From Methanobrevibacter wolinii SH (lineage in GTDB: Archaea > Methanobacteriota > Methanobacteria > Methanobacteriales > Methanobacteriaceae): a DNA stretch of 64,000 bases. Both the position numbers and the translations under genes were made by a program. Below are positions 55,111-64,000 of the stretch, piece after piece (the stretch's first letter is position 1; every line of letters begins with the position of its first letter). The notes beneath the pieces were generated by a model. It did not search any database and was not told the origin of the DNA. It saw only the letters and a list, made by a program, of their open reading frames with translations. Location: assembly GCF_000621965.1 (NCBI RefSeq), contig NZ_KK211379.1:44462-108461 (forward strand), in the 5' to 3' direction.

Positions 55111-55255
55111 ATTCAGTGTCTTCACTTTTACAATTAGGACAGATAACTTTTTTACCTATTCCTTTAAAGGTGTTTCCACATTTATTACATTTATATTTCC
55201 TAGTTTTTAACTTTTTCAAGTTAATATCAGCCATTGGGCCACCAGTAGAACACAT
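55100..55255 (-). CDS. Small zinc-ribbon protein (51 residues)
   Basis: An overlooked-size gene encoding MCSTGGPMADINLKKL..., a basic KTRKYKCNKCGNTFKG zinc half-site and KKVICPNCKSEDTECLE as the second half-site, so four cysteines in a classic rubredoxin-like zinc ribbon. GAAGGTGA stands at ideal distance before the ATG, which makes it convincing. It may bind nucleic acid or act as a redox or structural module; function unknown. It is upstream of, and probably cotranscribed with, the 54558 gene. Confidence 0.8.
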   Translation of the reverse strand: MCSTGGPMADINLKKLKTRKYKCNKCGNTFKGIGKKVICPNCKSEDTECLE

Positions 55256-55550
55256 ATATTTCACCTTCTTAAATTTAAAGATAAAAATTACTTCGTTAAT
55301 ATTATAATATTAACTATTTTTACATGTTATAAATATATTTATATTTTATAATTATATTTATAATTTTTTAAATAAACTGTATATACTTAAATAATATCAT
55401 AAATAATTAAGTATTATTTATATTAATTTATTAAACAATTAACATAATTTTAGAATAAATTTTCTTAAAAATTGATTTTTAAATATTAAATATTTTTAAA
55501 TTTTTAATATACACTTAATATTTTATAAAGAAAAATAAATTTATAAAAAA

Positions 55551-55815
55551 TACTTATTTAAGTAAATAAACATGTATTAACTCATAATAAACAAAAATAC
55601 TTATTTAAGTAAATAAACATGTATTAACTTATAATAAACACTTACAATATAATTACCCAAATAATTACTAAACAAACATGAACTTAAATAATAATTACTT
55701 AAATAATTCCTTATAAATAGGCATTAACTTATTATAAGCACTTACAATATAATTACTCAAATAACTCCCTATAAACAGACATTAACTTATTATAAGCACT
55801 TACAATATAATTAAA
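55551..55815. repeat. Tandem duplications at the 3' end of the MrcB-like gene
   Basis: CTTACAATATAATTA recurs at 55641, 55741 and 55799; the last two define a 58-base unit covering the final codons of the 55753 gene and its first downstream copy. A second family, TACTTATTTAAGTAAATAAA, starts at 55551 and 55598 (47-base period). The 58-base period is not a multiple of three, so copies beyond the stop are out of frame and non-coding. Confidence 0.8.
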
Positions 55816-56307
55816 ATCAGCTTTAAACTCATTTTCATCTAAATTATCAAGATTATATGTTTTATATAAAATATCACCTGCTTGATAAAATTTAGATTCC
55901 TTATTAAAATCATCTGGAATATTTTCTAATTTTGATTTATAAATATTAGCATATTTTATCTTTTCATCATCAGTTTTAAATTGATTATAACATACTGCTA
56001 ATTTTCCAAAAACTTGATTATCTTCAAGACTAAAAAGAAATCCAAAAAGTAAACCATCAACAAATGATCCTGTAAGATTATCATTAACAAAACCAACACA
56101 TGGTGTTTTATCCCATGAATCAAAACCATATGCAAATTTAAATTGATAATCCTTAGGATTTTCACCAATTTCTTTTAAAACTTCAAAAAAATCATCAACA
56201 TAATCATTATCCATTTTATCTGCTAATGGATGATTTGGAAATTCATAATTAAAAACTTCTGGATAAAATTCAAATATTTCTTTTATATCAGATACAATAT
56301 TAGACAT
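55753..56307 (-). CDS. MrcB/McrB-N-like domain protein (DUF3578-like), stand-alone
   Basis: A 184-residue protein resembling the N-terminal DNA-recognition-type domain found in McrB-like restriction GTPases (DUF3578). It shows the YGFDSWDKTPCVGFVNDNLTG core near 60-80, LLFGFLFSLEDNQVFGKLAVCYNQF near 86-110 and YQAGDILYKTYNLDNLDENEF near 143-163, ending SAYNKLMSVYREL. No AAA+ GTPase or nuclease is fused or adjacent, so it is not a complete McrBC. AGAGGAATATT precedes the ATG. The last codons form the first unit of a tandem repeat. The family call is by pattern memory. Confidence 0.65.
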   Translation of the reverse strand: MSNIVSDIKEIFEFYPEVFNYEFPNHPLADKMDNDYVDDFFEVLKEIGENPKDYQFKFAYGFDSWDKTPCVGFVNDNLTGSFVDGLLFGFLFSLEDNQVFGKLAVCYNQFKTDDEKIKYANIYKSKLENIPDDFNKESKFYQAGDILYKTYNLDNLDENEFKADFNYIVSAYNKLMSVYRELFE

Positions 56308-56612
56308 AATATTCCTCTAAATTTACTTTAAAAATTATTATGATGATAATATTATTTAAAAATTTAATTTTCAATTTTTTTAAAAACCATTATATTTAAA
56401 AATTAAATTTTAATCAGTAGAATTTAATATTTAATTCTTTTAAAAACCCATATATTTAAAAATTAAGTTTAATCAGTAAAAAACTAAAAACTCAATATAT
56501 ATGATTAAATTATAAAATTCTAAATATAAATTAAGCTCTTAAACAAGATTATAAGTAAAAATAGAAAAATGAACTTTAAACTATAACTTAATTAAAATTC
56601 TTATTAAAAATA

Positions 56613-56645
56613 AAAAAAGTAAAATAGTCAGTAAATGACTATTTT
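56613..56645 (-). terminator. Hairpin terminator of the large adhesin gene
   Basis: AAAATAGTCA 56621-56630 pairs perfectly with TGACTATTTT 56636-56645 around GTAAA; on the minus strand it is followed by ACTTTTTTTATTTTT. It begins eight bases after the adhesin stop codon. Confidence 0.75.
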
Positions 56646-56652
56646 AAAAAAA

Positions 56653-59600
56653 CTATCTTCTTACAGTAATCCTACTACTTACAGATTTAGCAGCAAAAGT
56701 ACCATCACCAGCAAAACGAGTAGTAATAGTATAAACACCAGCACGACTAAACCTTAACCTAAGACTTGCTCTACCATTCTTATCTGTTTTCAAATTATAA
56801 GTCTTACCATTAACAACAACAGTTAAAACCCTACCAACAGCATTAACAGACTTTCTACTATTTAAAGCAGAAACACCTTTAAGAGTAAAAGTCAAAGTCC
56901 TATAAACATTAACCTTAACAGGATTAACACCACAAACACCAATACTAGAAACTTTAGGACTAATAGTAATCTTATTTACAACAAAACTACCATTATAATC
57001 ATCATCACCTAAAAAAGCAACAGCAAAAGTATAAATACCACTCCAAGCAAGATTAATCTGAAGTTTAGCAACACCAGCATCATCAGTTACAAGATTATAA
57101 ACAACACCATTAAAACCAACACTAACAGGCTTATTAACTAAAACATTACCATAAAAATCCTTAAGAACAACAGTAAAGTATCCACCACGCTCACCATGAT
57201 AAAAATCAACAGCAGTCTGACTAAAATCACTAGAAACAATAGTGGTAGTAGTTCTTGTTTTAGGAATAATTAATAGATTATCAGATTCATTAGATCCTAA
57301 GAACTCATCGTTACCATTAAATATTGCAGTGAATCTTAATTTACCAGTTAAACTAGTAATATTTACAATACCATTATCATCAGTAATGAAAGTGTTGGAG
57401 TTTGTATCATTGATTAAAGATTTAACACTAGCATTAGATATTGGATTACCTTCTGCATCAGTTAGTTTAACAATAATATTTCCATTATCATCAACATCAA
57501 TTGTAGTTTTACTAATTTTCAATACAGAAACATTAGTTTCTATATTAGAAGGTAAATATTCAGTACTTCCAGCATAATTTACTACTACATCATATTTTCC
57601 AGTTTTAGTAAATTCATCAGGAGTAAATTCAACTTTACCATCTTTGATAGTGACTTGATATTCAACACCATTTACAAGAACTACAACATCTCCAGATATA
57701 GGATTACCTTCTAAATCAGTTAAGGTAATTAAAGCAGTAGTATTTCCAAGTATTACAAGAGAACTTATATTAAGAACTGATTTTTTATATACTGAAGTAT
57801 TATATACTAATACTTCTTTATCAACAGTAAGATTTATTGTTTTATTACCTGTAGTTTTAGAATTAAACCCTATATTTTTAGAGTTTGTAATACTACCATT
57901 TACTGGATTGATTGTTCCATCATCAGTTTCAAATTTGAAGGTTCTTACAGGTAAATTACATGTGTAATCAGTTAAATTTTCACCATCAGAAACTTTAAAA
58001 CCAATTGTGAATTTTTGACCAAGATTTTCATTAGTAATATTATCTAATGTTAAAACTAACCATTTATCAATATTTATATTGCTTTTAGTAGAATAACCAT
58101 TTTCAGATTTAATATAAGATGGTTGAGTATTAGATCCAAACCAATTATTATTAAAGTTTAAAGTATAATTATTTACACCAGCAGTATATACAATAAATGG
58201 ATCTGAAACACTTTCATTAAACAAGATTACACTATTTACAATACTAATATTGTTTAAATAATCAGCAGAAATTCCAGCTTTACTTAAACTAACAGATAAT
58301 TTAGATAAATTTTCAAATAAACATCCATCAATAAGAACTGTATTTGGACTAGATATATGTAAATTTTGAATATTAACAAATGTAGAATTAATAACAGTAT
58401 TATTTCCATCTAATGAGAGAATTATACCATTACTTCCCCATACACTATTTTTATTCCAACCAGATTTTGCACCATTATATTTAACATTAGCTGGATGATC
58501 TTCAAATCTGTCATTTGCATATATGATAGTTCCACTATTATATAATTCATTAGAACATAATGGATTATCTCTATCAGCTGCATTACGACTGCCATATTGC
58601 ATAGTGTCATTACCAATAATATCTAAAATTTCAGTTTGGTTTTTACCAGTTATAATAAATACAGTATTATTAACTTCTGCATATCCAGTATTTTTAATTC
58701 TATAGAAGAAACTCATATAACCAGAACGTAAATCATCTTCAAATCTTGAAGATAAAATAGTCATATTACCATTATTAGTTATAGTAGATAATGCTCCATG
58801 ATTCAATGTGAAATTTGAATTAATAACTTTTAATGTATTATTGTTAAATATTGTTGAAGCATTATATGAATCTCCATTATTAAAGAATACACAATTTATA
58901 ACTGTTAAATCACCATAGTTTGATACTACTCCACCAGTATTACCATGATTACTTGTAAAATTAACATTTTCAAATCTTGCAGTTACACCATTAGGAATAA
59001 TAATATTTTCTGCAATATTAGAACGATTTTGTTGATTATATTTAGTTACACCATTTTTAAATACTAAATTTGATAATACAAATGTTTGATTACCTGGAGT
59101 AACTGTAATTGAAGGTTGAGCAATATTATCAAGAGGTGTTTCATCTAATATAATGCCACTTCCTTGACCTTTAATTGTTACATTAACATTACCTGAAATA
59201 TTTAAATTAACATTACCTAAACCAGAATAGGTTCCTCTAAATAATGTAATATAAATATTATTAGATTTAGTAATACCAACTTCATATGCATGTTGAATTG
59301 TTTTATATGGTGAACTTGCTGAACCATCACCTTTTTCATCAGAACCATCTGTAGAAACATATAAATTAATTCTACGGTCTATACTTTTAATATTTACAAT
59401 AACAGTAGCTTTTTTATTGTTACTTCTATTAATATTATTTGAATAATCTCCATTTAAACTATAAGTTCCATTAGAAAATCCAACATAAATTAATGAAGAA
59501 CTACCATTAATAAGAGCAGATTTACCTACATAATTACCATCAAGATAATATAAAACAGATCCACCAGATATTTTATTACCCATATCATCAGTAACAATAG

Positions 59601-61980
59601 CAGATAAGTTATCAGATAATTTAGTAGTAGTTAAATCATTGAATTGAAGATATCCATTAATATGAGAATTTAAACAGTAAATCTCATTAGCTTCAACACT
59701 AGCTTCATTATTAGTCATAGTATTATTTCTAAGTGTAATATTACCTCCATTACTAAAACCTGCATGATCAGTTCCAATTACAATAGCTCCACCATATTTT
59801 CCTTTATTATCTATGAATTTATTATTACTTACAGTAATATTCATAGAAGGATCTACAGCTAAAGCACCACCATAATCTGTAGCAGTGTTATTAATAAATA
59901 TACAATTATTTATTATTCCAATCCTATCACCAGAAGACATACTACTAGTTGGGAAACTGATTGCACCACCATTTTTTGCAGAGTTATTAATAAAAGTACA
60001 ATTATCAATTATATAAGAAATACCAGTATAAAGTGGAATTCCTTGACTTGCACTAATTGCACCATTAGTATTATTTTCAAATAATGAATTATAAACATTA
60101 GAAGTACGTAAATCTAAAGCATTAGGAAGATTAATAAATCTTGAATTATTAATAGTAATGTTTCTTACAATACCTGAAGATTTAATGAAAGTACAATTTA
60201 TGACTTTACCATTAATAATATTCAATGCATAAGGATCATTTTCAAATATACAATCATTTAAATTAACAAAATTATTTTCAGCATATGGATTTGATATACA
60301 ATAACCATTTGTATTAATAAAAGTCATGTTTATTAAATCTGCAGAAACATAAGTTCCAAAATCAATACATTTTACATTAGTATTATTAAAATCAATAACA
60401 GTTTTATTATATCCATTACCAATAATTTTTAGAAAACCTATATTTCCTAAAGAAAGACCTGAATTATTTTCAGCAGGATAAATTCCTTCTGCAAGATTAA
60501 TAACTACATTAACATGATTCTCAAATCCAACATTAATAGCTTTTTTCAATGATTTAAATGGATTGTCTTTAGAACCATCACCAGTTTCATCATTTCCATT
60601 AGGAGAAACATATAATTCAATGATTTCTCTATTTACATAGAAATTAATAGCACCAGCTTTATTATTTGTAGTATTAGCACCATTTTCATAATATCCAGAG
60701 ATAGTGTATATACCATTATCAAGTAAATTAGTAACTTTAATAGAAGCAATACCATTATTTAAATTTGTATTTCCTACATTAGTACCATTAATATAGAAGT
60801 ATACTTTTCCACCTGAAATTTTATTACCCATATCATCAGTAACAGTAGCATATAAATTAAATCTTGGAGAATTAACATCAACAGTAGAATTATTCATAAA
60901 TACAAGATTAAGATTTTCTGTAATACTACCAGGATAAATATAGAAAGGTGCATTTTTACCTGGTTCAATGACAGTATTATTAGTTAAATTAAATGTTCTA
61001 GCATTAAGTATGAATAAAACATCACTAGTATCATCAGTACTTATTGCAGTACAATTTACAAATTTATTATTTTTAATATTAAATACTGAGACATTACCAT
61101 TGTTTTTACTAGTACCAAGTATATAAGCTACTCCAGCACTATATGCAGTGTTATTATAAAATTCACAAGAAATTAAATCAAAGTTAATACCTTGATAAAA
61201 ATTAAATACACCACCTTCAGTATTTGAATATCCCCAAGAACTCACTTTAACTGCAGAAGAGTTTATAAACTTAGAATTGATAAAACTAGCATTTCCACTC
61301 ATATATGCTACTCCACCATCACCAGAAGCATTGTTATTTACAAATAATGAGTTTTTAACTGTAGTAGTAGAAAGTTCTTCAGTATAGAATACACTACCAC
61401 CAGATACAGCAGTGTTATTTTCAAAAATACAATTATCAATATTTACAATACCATCATTAGTCATTACTCCACCAAGATTATCCTTAGAATTAATGAAGGT
61501 AAGATTAATGAAGTTTACTCTAGAATCAGCAGATATAGTAAATAATTTATATTGACCTTCTCCATCAATAAAAGTCTTATTATAACCTGCACCAATAAAA
61601 GTTATTGAACCATTATAATTATTATGTGCAAGTTTAATATTAATCATATTATTACCATTACCAGCAAAAGTACCTTCTCCAAGATGAATAATAGCATTAT
61701 CTGATTCATTAACCTTAGATATTGATGCATTAATAGTTTTTAATGCACTAGTATTAGATTTACCAGTATTGGAATCATCACCAGATGGAGAGACATAAAT
61801 GTCTGAATTACTTCCATCATCAGAAGTAATTTCTCCTGAATTTATATTAGCCCCATTAGTCGAATTCATAACACTTGAAGAAGAACTTACAGTACTTGAA
61901 TTATCTGCTGCACTAACAACAGAAAGTGTTAAAAAAATACAAACTATAAGAGCCAATATAAAAATTCGCTTATTTTTAAT
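56653..61980 (-). CDS. Giant adhesin-like surface protein with beta-helix and Ig-like domains
   Basis: About 1775 residues. A signal peptide (KNKRIFILALIVCIFLTLSVVSAAD) is followed by an Asn/Ser-rich stretch, then three blocks opening (I)YVSPSGDD-, LYVSPNGND- and LYVSTDGSD-type motifs. Each block is a right-handed beta-helix rich in NN, NCIFENN and NNTA turns with interspersed small Ig-like modules (VTDDMGNKISGG twice). C-terminal Ig-like repeats contain LTDLEGNPISG, LTDAEGNPIS and LKDFYGN. It has no C-terminal membrane segment; it ends in a basic VSSRITVRR module. This is an ALP-type exported protein probably binding the cell wall or host glycans. The start is unusual: AGGAGG is followed by ATT at 61978-61980; the first TTG (61956) would delete the basic part of the signal peptide. 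Confidence 0.9.
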   Translation of the reverse strand: MKNKRIFILALIVCIFLTLSVVSAADNSSTVSSSSSVMNSTNGANINSGEITSDDGSNSDIYVSPSGDDSNTGKSNTSALKTINASISKVNESDNAIIHLGEGTFAGNGNNMINIKLAHNNYNGSITFIGAGYNKTFIDGEGQYKLFTISADSRVNFINLTFINSKDNLGGVMTNDGIVNIDNCIFENNTAVSGGSVFYTEELSTTTVKNSLFVNNNASGDGGVAYMSGNASFINSKFINSSAVKVSSWGYSNTEGGVFNFYQGINFDLISCEFYNNTAYSAGVAYILGTSKNNGNVSVFNIKNNKFVNCTAISTDDTSDVLFILNARTFNLTNNTVIEPGKNAPFYIYPGSITENLNLVFMNNSTVDVNSPRFNLYATVTDDMGNKISGGKVYFYINGTNVGNTNLNNGIASIKVTNLLDNGIYTISGYYENGANTTNNKAGAINFYVNREIIELYVSPNGNDETGDGSKDNPFKSLKKAINVGFENHVNVVINLAEGIYPAENNSGLSLGNIGFLKIIGNGYNKTVIDFNNTNVKCIDFGTYVSADLINMTFINTNGYCISNPYAENNFVNLNDCIFENDPYALNIINGKVINCTFIKSSGIVRNITINNSRFINLPNALDLRTSNVYNSLFENNTNGAISASQGIPLYTGISYIIDNCTFINNSAKNGGAISFPTSSMSSGDRIGIINNCIFINNTATDYGGALAVDPSMNITVSNNKFIDNKGKYGGAIVIGTDHAGFSNGGNITLRNNTMTNNEASVEANEIYCLNSHINGYLQFNDLTTTKLSDNLSAIVTDDMGNKISGGSVLYYLDGNYVGKSALINGSSSLIYVGFSNGTYSLNGDYSNNINRSNNKKATVIVNIKSIDRRINLYVSTDGSDEKGDGSASSPYKTIQHAYEVGITKSNNIYITLFRGTYSGLGNVNLNISGNVNVTIKGQGSGIILDETPLDNIAQPSITVTPGNQTFVLSNLVFKNGVTKYNQQNRSNIAENIIIPNGVTARFENVNFTSNHGNTGGVVSNYGDLTVINCVFFNNGDSYNASTIFNNNTLKVINSNFTLNHGALSTITNNGNMTILSSRFEDDLRSGYMSFFYRIKNTGYAEVNNTVFIITGKNQTEILDIIGNDTMQYGSRNAADRDNPLCSNELYNSGTIIYANDRFEDHPANVKYNGAKSGWNKNSVWGSNGIILSLDGNNTVINSTFVNIQNLHISSPNTVLIDGCLFENLSKLSVSLSKAGISADYLNNISIVNSVILFNESVSDPFIVYTAGVNNYTLNFNNNWFGSNTQPSYIKSENGYSTKSNINIDKWLVLTLDNITNENLGQKFTIGFKVSDGENLTDYTCNLPVRTFKFETDDGTINPVNGSITNSKNIGFNSKTTGNKTINLTVDKEVLVYNTSVYKKSVLNISSLVILGNTTALITLTDLEGNPISGDVVVLVNGVEYQVTIKDGKVEFTPDEFTKTGKYDVVVNYAGSTEYLPSNIETNVSVLKISKTTIDVDDNGNIIVKLTDAEGNPISNASVKSLINDTNSNTFITDDNGIVNITSLTGKLRFTAIFNGNDEFLGSNESDNLLIIPKTRTTTTIVSSDFSQTAVDFYHGERGGYFTVVLKDFYGNVLVNKPVSVGFNGVVYNLVTDDAGVAKLQINLAWSGIYTFAVAFLGDDDYNGSFVVNKITISPKVSSIGVCGVNPVKVNVYRTLTFTLKGVSALNSRKSVNAVGRVLTVVVNGKTYNLKTDKNGRASLRLRFSRAGVYTITTRFAGDGTFAAKSVSSRITVRR

Positions 61981-62767
61981 ACTCTTTTCCTCCTTTTAAA
62001 TTTTAAATATCAAATTTAATTTAAAATTAAAAAATTTTAAAATAATCAAACTAATTATTAAACACAAAAAATAACCCAACCCAACAATAAATCAAGCCAA
62101 AATTACTAAACACAAAAAATAACCCAACCCAACAATAAATCAAGCCAAAATTACTAAACACAAAAAATAACCCAACCCAACAATAAATCAAGTAAAAGCT
62201 ATTAAACAAAAAATAACTTAAAACCTAACTAAAAAATCAAATTAAGGTTATTAAATAATAATTTAATAAGATTAAATTTAAAATTAAATAAATTCTTATA
62301 TAAATATCAAAAATACATTATATAATTTAAAATAAATTTGATATTATTAGTATATTATTAAATATATATAATATTTATCAAAAGTTTTTTAAAAAAAATA
62401 AAGATAAATTAAAAATTTATTTTAATATGAAATTAATTATTTAAAAAAAATAAAAAAACAATATTTAAAAATAATTGATTAAATTAGATAATAAACTTAA
62501 ACAAAAAGTAAAATAGAAAAAACAATTAAAGAAGATAAAAATTAGTTTAAATCATATCATTAAAAACTAAAATAGAAAAAATAGACAATAATTAAAATAA
62601 TTAAAAAAACTTAATATATAAAAAGAATATAATATTTAAACATAATCAAATTAAATTTATCACTAATAAAAAATTTTTGAATTAAATTATTAAAATATTA
62701 AATAAAATAAAAAATACTTTAATATTTAAATTTTAATTTGATTATAATAATTAATGGAGGTGAAAAA
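61981..62767. other. Divergent promoter region of two adhesin genes
   Basis: 786 bases of A/T-rich sequence between two divergent surface-protein genes. It contains the 48-base tandem repeat at 62060-62203. A ribosome binding site for each gene lies at its edges (61989-61994 complement, and 62756-62762). No other gene is visible. Confidence 0.5.
62060..62203. repeat. 48-bp tandem repeat, three copies
   Basis: AAACACAAAAAATAACCCAA starts at 62060, 62108 and 62156, followed by CCCAACAATAAATCAAG; the copies are almost identical. A fourth, degraded copy follows (AAACAAAAAATAACTTAAAA). The repeat contains runs of C that stand out from the background. There are no spacers. The period equals that of the repeat at 16567-16764, though the sequences differ. 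Confidence 0.9.
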
Positions 62768-64000
62768 ATAAAGATAAAGTATTCGAAATATTATCTCTTA
62801 CTAATAATTATAATATTTACATTAATTACTTTAAGTACAATTAATGCCTCAGATATAAATTCGAGTACAAATCATAATGGATTATTAGATAAACAAGTAT
62901 TAAATTCTAATGTTGAAGTCATAAATGATTCTTCTTCAAATATGAAAACTCAATCAACACATTCTTCAAACTCAAAGAATATAAAAACTCAATCAACACA
63001 CACTTCAGATTCTAATAAAAATACAGAAATTCAATCAACACACACTTCAGATTCAAAGAATCTAAAAATTCAATATTCTACAAGTTCAAAAGACAATATA
63101 AACTCTAGAAAAGTAAAAGATATAAAAACAGAAAATACATATCTTAAAGAAGAAAATACAAGAAATATCCTTAAAAACTCAAGTACTAATAATAATTATC
63201 CTGGAAAAACCATTATAATTACAGATAATAACTATGAAGAATATTTTAATAAATATACTGGTGAAGTATTATCTGATGATATTTTTAATAATGGAGATAT
63301 TTTAAAAATAGGAAATGTTACAAATAGATTATTTAAAATAAATAAAAGACTTTATATTACAAGTATTAGTCCTGATGATAAAATTAGAAATGGTGGAATA
63401 TACCTATTAAAAGGTAGTGATGGTTCAACTATTACTAAGATTAATATTTTAAATAATCAATCTACTGTTGATATTAATGGTTTTAAACTTGTAATTCCCT
63501 ATGGATTCTATTTAAATAATACAAATAATAATATTATTTCATTTAATACAATAGATTCAAGAAAATGTGAATTTGGTTTTGCATTATTCTCTTATAATTC
63601 TTCTTATAATAAAATTGTTTATAATTCCTTTCATACTGGAAATTCTAGATTGGAAGCTACAAGCTGTTTAGTAATGGATTTATCAAATTATAATATAATA
63701 TCATATAATAATTTAACTACAATCCAATCTAATACAATATACTTAAATCATTTAGGATGGGAAGGAGCAAAAGACGTTTGTATTGGAACATATATTTCAA
63801 ATAATTACTTATATACAGAAATTGCATCACAAATGTCTTATGGTATGCAAATAGTTTATGGATATCATAATAATACAAGTATAATTAACAATACAATAGA
63901 ACATGTATCTGATGCTATTAATGTTGATGGAGAAAATCTTACTATTATTGGAAATAAAATGATTAATTTAACTGAATCAGGTATTATTAATCATGGAAGA
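62768..64000 (+). CDS. Adhesin-like surface protein with beta-helix repeats, cut by window edge
   Basis: The frame is open from here to the end of the window (about 411 codons, no stop reached). A signal peptide (KYYLLLIIIIFTLITLSTINA) is followed by three imperfect repeats around QSTHTSDS (residues ~60-110) and then a right-handed beta-helix region with NNTNNNIISFNTI and YNIISYNNLTT-type turns. It belongs to the same exported ALP group as the neighbour and is transcribed away from it. GGAGGTG is followed five bases later by ATA at 62768-62770. No ATG, GTG or TTG lies at a suitable distance; the nearest in-frame TTG (62738) lies upstream of the ribosome binding site. Confidence 0.82.
   Translation, partial: MKIKYSKYYLLLIIIIFTLITLSTINASDINSSTNHNGLLDKQVLNSNVEVINDSSSNMKTQSTHSSNSKNIKTQSTHTSDSNKNTEIQSTHTSDSKNLKIQYSTSSKDNINSRKVKDIKTENTYLKEENTRNILKNSSTNNNYPGKTIIITDNNYEEYFNKYTGEVLSDDIFNNGDILKIGNVTNRLFKINKRLYITSISPDDKIRNGGIYLLKGSDGSTITKINILNNQSTVDINGFKLVIPYGFYLNNTNNNIISFNTIDSRKCEFGFALFSYNSSYNKIVYNSFHTGNSRLEATSCLVMDLSNYNIISYNNLTTIQSNTIYLNHLGWEGAKDVCIGTYISNNYLYTEIASQMSYGMQIVYGYHNNTSIINNTIEHVSDAINVDGENLTIIGNKMINLTESGIINHGR

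Noticed and set aside
55753-56307. Complete McrBC restriction system
   Set aside because: Only a domain like the McrB N-terminus is present; no GTPase or McrC gene is fused or adjacent.

Overview
The window is extremely AT-rich. It carries archaeal markers (geranylgeranylglyceryl phosphate synthase, ribosomal protein L40e, Tsr3, and the NurA-HerA and Mre11-Rad50 pairs), Mur-ligase-like enzymes of the kind used to make pseudomurein peptides, and Asn/Thr-rich adhesin-like surface proteins. Together these point to a gut-type member of the Methanobacteriales. A Methanosphaera-like genome fits the base composition best; that placement is inference, since no rRNA is present.

Layout. 0.7-10.4 kb: a complete type III-A CRISPR-Cas operon on the minus strand, in transcription order cas10, csm2, csm3, csm4, csm5, a CARF-HEPN (Csm6-like) gene, cas6, cas2, cas1. 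No repeat array lies inside the window; an array could sit left of position 1. 11-18 kb: a queuosine-precursor-type transporter, a zinc-ribbon/TPR protein, and a UvrD-like helicase followed by a RecB/Cas4-like nuclease, which look like an AddAB-style pair. 18-24 kb: two paralogous coiled-coil proteins, a sugar-nucleotidyltransferase-like protein and two Mur ligases. 24-26 kb: a lone TIR-like protein and an SseB-like protein.

26-38.7 kb is the most unusual region: a type I restriction-modification locus with one expressed hsdS, two full-length hsdS cassettes on the opposite strand that lack a normal start, two half-length hsdS genes, a tyrosine recombinase between them, hsdM, hsdR and an extra PD-(D/E)XK nuclease. 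Repeats at the start, middle and end of the S genes are inverted relative to each other. This is the architecture of a DNA-inversion system that changes methylation specificity. One silent cassette also carries a frameshift at a TA dinucleotide tract, and a tRNA 3'-end fragment lies in a cluster of palindromes beside the operon start.

38.8-50 kb holds DNA end-processing genes (mre11-rad50, nurA-herA) with a secreted protein between them, then the lipid enzyme GGGP synthase. 50-56 kb is mixed housekeeping and hypothetical genes, including a 51-residue zinc-ribbon gene at 55100-55255. 56.6-64 kb holds two very large surface proteins facing apart, the second cut by the window edge. Three secreted-protein genes have a good Shine-Dalgarno followed at normal spacing by ATT or ATA rather than ATG/GTG/TTG.
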